From assembly GCA_041565695.1 (NCBI GenBank), contig JBFGUI010000029.1, positions 1 through 23,390 on the forward strand: a stretch of DNA of 23,390 bases. The letters are read 5' to 3'. Every line of letters begins with the position of its first letter. Positions within the stretch are counted from its first letter, which is position 1. The notes under the pieces are model-generated. The model worked only from the letters and a program-made list of their open reading frames with translations. It did not search any database and was not told the DNA's origin. A program made the translations under genes and the position numbers. Source of the DNA: Pelagibius sp041565695. GTDB lineage: Bacteria > Pseudomonadota > Alphaproteobacteria > Kiloniellales > Kiloniellaceae. Shown here in pieces: positions 21,812 through 23,390 of this stretch.

Positions 21812-22681
21812 CTAGTCGGCCAACTGCCCGGCCAGCACTTTGAGGTAGGCGACAATGTCGCAATCGCGCGCCTCATCGGTCAGGCCGTGGGTCTGCAGGA
21901 AGACGCAGACATCGCGGCGCGGCCCCGGCCCGTCTTTCGGAAAGGTGACCAGGGCCAGGTCCGTGGCATCATGGCAGGCCAGGCAATGCCGGCCAAAAAG
22001 CTCGCGGCCGGCAGCGGGGTCGCCCAGCTTGTCGCCGAGGCCCAGCGGCACTTCCGCCGGCGCGTCCGACACCTCCGGCAGGCGCGGCGCCCGGGCCACG
22101 AGCGGCGCGGCGGCGGGATCGTAAGGCCGCAGCAGCGAGAAGGCACCGCGCAGGTCGCCGGGCATAAAGCCCACGGCCTCGTCCTCCGGATAGATTTCCC
22201 TGATTGCGGCCGCCACATCCGGCAGGCTCTTGCCGTGGCAGACCTCGCAGGCATCCAGCATGGGAATGGCGCGCATGTAGTGGACGTAGGGCTCGCCGCC
22301 CAGCTCGACCAGCCGCACCGTTTCCATGTCGTCGAAGCTCTGGCCGGCCGAGCCGCGCGACAGGTAGCCGAGCAGCACGCCGCGCTCCAGTTCCGTCGGA
22401 CGGTTTTCCGGGTTGCGCGCCTTCACGGCCGGGCGGCGGATCTGCCAGCCGGTTTCGGCGGTGATGCGCGCGGCAATCTGCGGCGCCAGGTGGCGGCAGA
22501 CGGCGGTCGCCCCGGCGGGCCCGGATTCCTGCATGGCGCTTTGCAGGTGCTGCATCATCTCCTGGCGCAGCAGTTGAATGGCGGCGCGCGCCGTCTCGGA
22601 CTCGCGCGTCAAGTCCTGGGCCAGGACCGAACCGCCCGCCGAAAGCAGCCAGACAAAGACGAAAGCCACCAGGCACCGCAT
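21812..22681 (-). CDS. Periplasmic diheme protein: DUF3365 domain fused to a C-terminal cytochrome c-like domain
   Basis: A 289-residue protein with a signal peptide (1-21, ending SVLAQ). The first domain is DUF3365/Tll0287-like, with AVCRHLAPQIA (60-70), VKARNPENRPTELE and heme site CEVCH (145-149). After a Pro/Ala linker (about 190-215) comes a short cytochrome c-like domain with CLACH (233-237). Two c-type hemes are therefore expected. The C-terminal domain has no methionine after the CxxCH, so it lacks the usual distal ligand; His265 and cysteines 259 and 274 are present instead. The ATG at 22681 has GGGAGG at about 7 nt. DUF3365 is a PAS-like sensor fold, so a redox or gas sensing role is plausible, but not shown. 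Confidence 0.9.
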   Translation of the reverse strand: MRCLVAFVFVWLLSAGGSVLAQDLTRESETARAAIQLLRQEMMQHLQSAMQESGPAGATAVCRHLAPQIAARITAETGWQIRRPAVKARNPENRPTELERGVLLGYLSRGSAGQSFDDMETVRLVELGGEPYVHYMRAIPMLDACEVCHGKSLPDVAAAIREIYPEDEAVGFMPGDLRGAFSLLRPYDPAAAPLVARAPRLPEVSDAPAEVPLGLGDKLGDPAAGRELFGRHCLACHDATDLALVTFPKDGPGPRRDVCVFLQTHGLTDEARDCDIVAYLKVLAGQLAD

Positions 22682-22713
22682 CCTGCGCCCTCCCGAAATC
22701 GGAGCGGGTTCAG

Positions 22714-22756
22714 AGGCTAGGGGAAATGCCTGACCGCAACCTTGCGGTGGATCAAG
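22714..22756 (-). promoter_or_regulatory. FNR/CRP-family box and -10 element upstream of the diheme cytochrome gene
   Basis: On the minus strand TTGAT-CCAC-CGCAA (22756-22743) matches 8 of 10 specified bases of the TTGAT-N4-ATCAA box. A TAGCCT element (22719-22714) predicts a start near 22707, about 42 nt from the box centre, which is the class II activator position. A perfect palindrome ACCGCAACCTTGCGGT (22733-22748) overlaps the box. The box also overlaps the end of the DUF3047 gene. Confidence 0.38.
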
Positions 22757-23390
22757 AGGCTGGTTTCGCGCCGCCACACAGCAGACGGGCGACGCCGTAG
22801 TGGGCGATCACCGGCTCCTGCGTGTGGTCGTTGTCGGTGTAGAGCGCGATGGCCCGGACCCGTTCCTTCGGCAGGCTGCCGAAGGCGGCCTGGTAGTCGG
22901 CGACGAGATCGCGGCGCTCGTCGGACCAGGCCAGCGGGCTGACGATGCCGCCCTCGACGACGATGGTCCTCAGGTAGCCGGGTTCGGACGGCGAGTCGAT
23001 GATCTCCTCCTCCTGCACCCGCCCCGTGGTCCAGGCGTAGCGCAGGATGCGCGCCGGGCGCGGCGCCGCGAGGCTGCCGGGATCGCCGAACATGACGTAG
23101 ATCGCGGCGGCCACGTCGTCGAGCTCGGCCTCGAAGAGGCTGGCGCCCTCCTGCAGGCGCTCGACCCGCCACGCCCACTCCAGGTAGGGGCAGGCCTCGG
23201 CGTCGAAGTCGACCGGCAGCAGCAGGCCGGAGGAAGACCGCTGCCCCTCGGCACGGATCGACAGGCGGTCCTGGTAGGAGCCGATGCGGTAGTCGGTGCG
23301 GCGCGGGTCGCCGGTGGGGTCGGGCCGAGTCTCGACCCAGCCCTGCTGGATCGCGCGGGCCGGATCGAACAGCGTGTCCGGCCGCTCGAA
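22752..23390 (-). CDS. DUF3047 family protein, C-terminal 212 residues
   Basis: Partial gene: the frame is open to the right window edge, so the start is outside. The visible protein has no membrane helix and looks like a beta-rich domain: DYRIGSYQDRLSIRAEGQRSS, then DAEACPYLEWAWRVERL, DDVAAAIYVMFGDP, ILRYAWTTGRVQEEEII and RVRAIALYTDNDHTQEPVIAHYG. These blocks fit DUF3047, a family of exported or periplasmic proteins of unknown function. It ends 70 nt before the diheme cytochrome gene on the same strand. Whether they are cotranscribed is uncertain, because an FNR-like promoter lies across its 3' end. Confidence 0.8.
   Translation of the reverse strand, partial: FERPDTLFDPARAIQQGWVETRPDPTGDPRRTDYRIGSYQDRLSIRAEGQRSSSGLLLPVDFDAEACPYLEWAWRVERLQEGASLFEAELDDVAAAIYVMFGDPGSLAAPRPARILRYAWTTGRVQEEEIIDSPSEPGYLRTIVVEGGIVSPLAWSDERRDLVADYQAAFGSLPKERVRAIALYTDNDHTQEPVIAHYGVARLLCGGAKPAS

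Overview
The window is GC-rich, densely coding bacterial chromosome. Gene content points to an alphaproteobacterium, probably a free-living Rhodospirillales/Kiloniellales-type aerobe. The evidence is an aa3 oxidase cluster with ctaB, a CoxF-like small gene, ctaG, DUF983 and SURF1 interleaved; thrC followed by an M16 peptidase; plant-type gshA downstream of rsmE; and ubiA divergent from rsmE. The taxonomic call is inference from gene order. No tRNA, rRNA, insertion sequence, phage gene or CRISPR array was seen. No gap between genes exceeds 300 bases.

Region 1 (1-3524, minus strand): an M16 zinc peptidase cut by the window edge, threonine synthase overlapping it by 4 nt, and an M32 metallocarboxypeptidase with its own candidate promoter. 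Region 2 (3589-10103, minus): the cytochrome c oxidase operon, in transcription order ctaC, ctaD, ctaB, a 44-residue membrane protein, ctaG, ctaE, DUF983 and SURF1. It encodes the three core subunits, heme O synthesis and CuB/heme assembly factors. Region 3 (10401-13343): a DUF3422 membrane protein (minus) divergent from the peptidase gene tldD (plus), whose leader carries two perfect hairpins.

Region 4 (13354-17153): a two-helix membrane protein (minus), a small secreted cysteine-containing protein (plus), then a minus-strand cassette of ABC ATPase, FtsX/MacB-like permease and periplasmic DUF3299 protein. This cassette is the least understood multi-gene unit here and has features suggesting metal handling. 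Region 5 (17241-19675, minus): rsmE and gshA. Region 6 (19747-21398, plus): ubiA, possibly leaderless, with a GTGA overlap to a METTL20-like protein methyltransferase. Region 7 (21409-23390, minus): a DUF3047 protein cut by the window edge, a diheme DUF3365/cytochrome c fusion behind an FNR-like box, and a histidine-bearing SHOCT membrane protein.

Most of the window is respiratory and housekeeping biology: ubiquinone synthesis, terminal oxidase, glutathione and proteases. The best candidates for something new are the ABC/DUF3299 cassette, the cytochrome/SHOCT pair and the ubiA-methyltransferase coupling. No complete, clearly novel defence or mobile system is visible.
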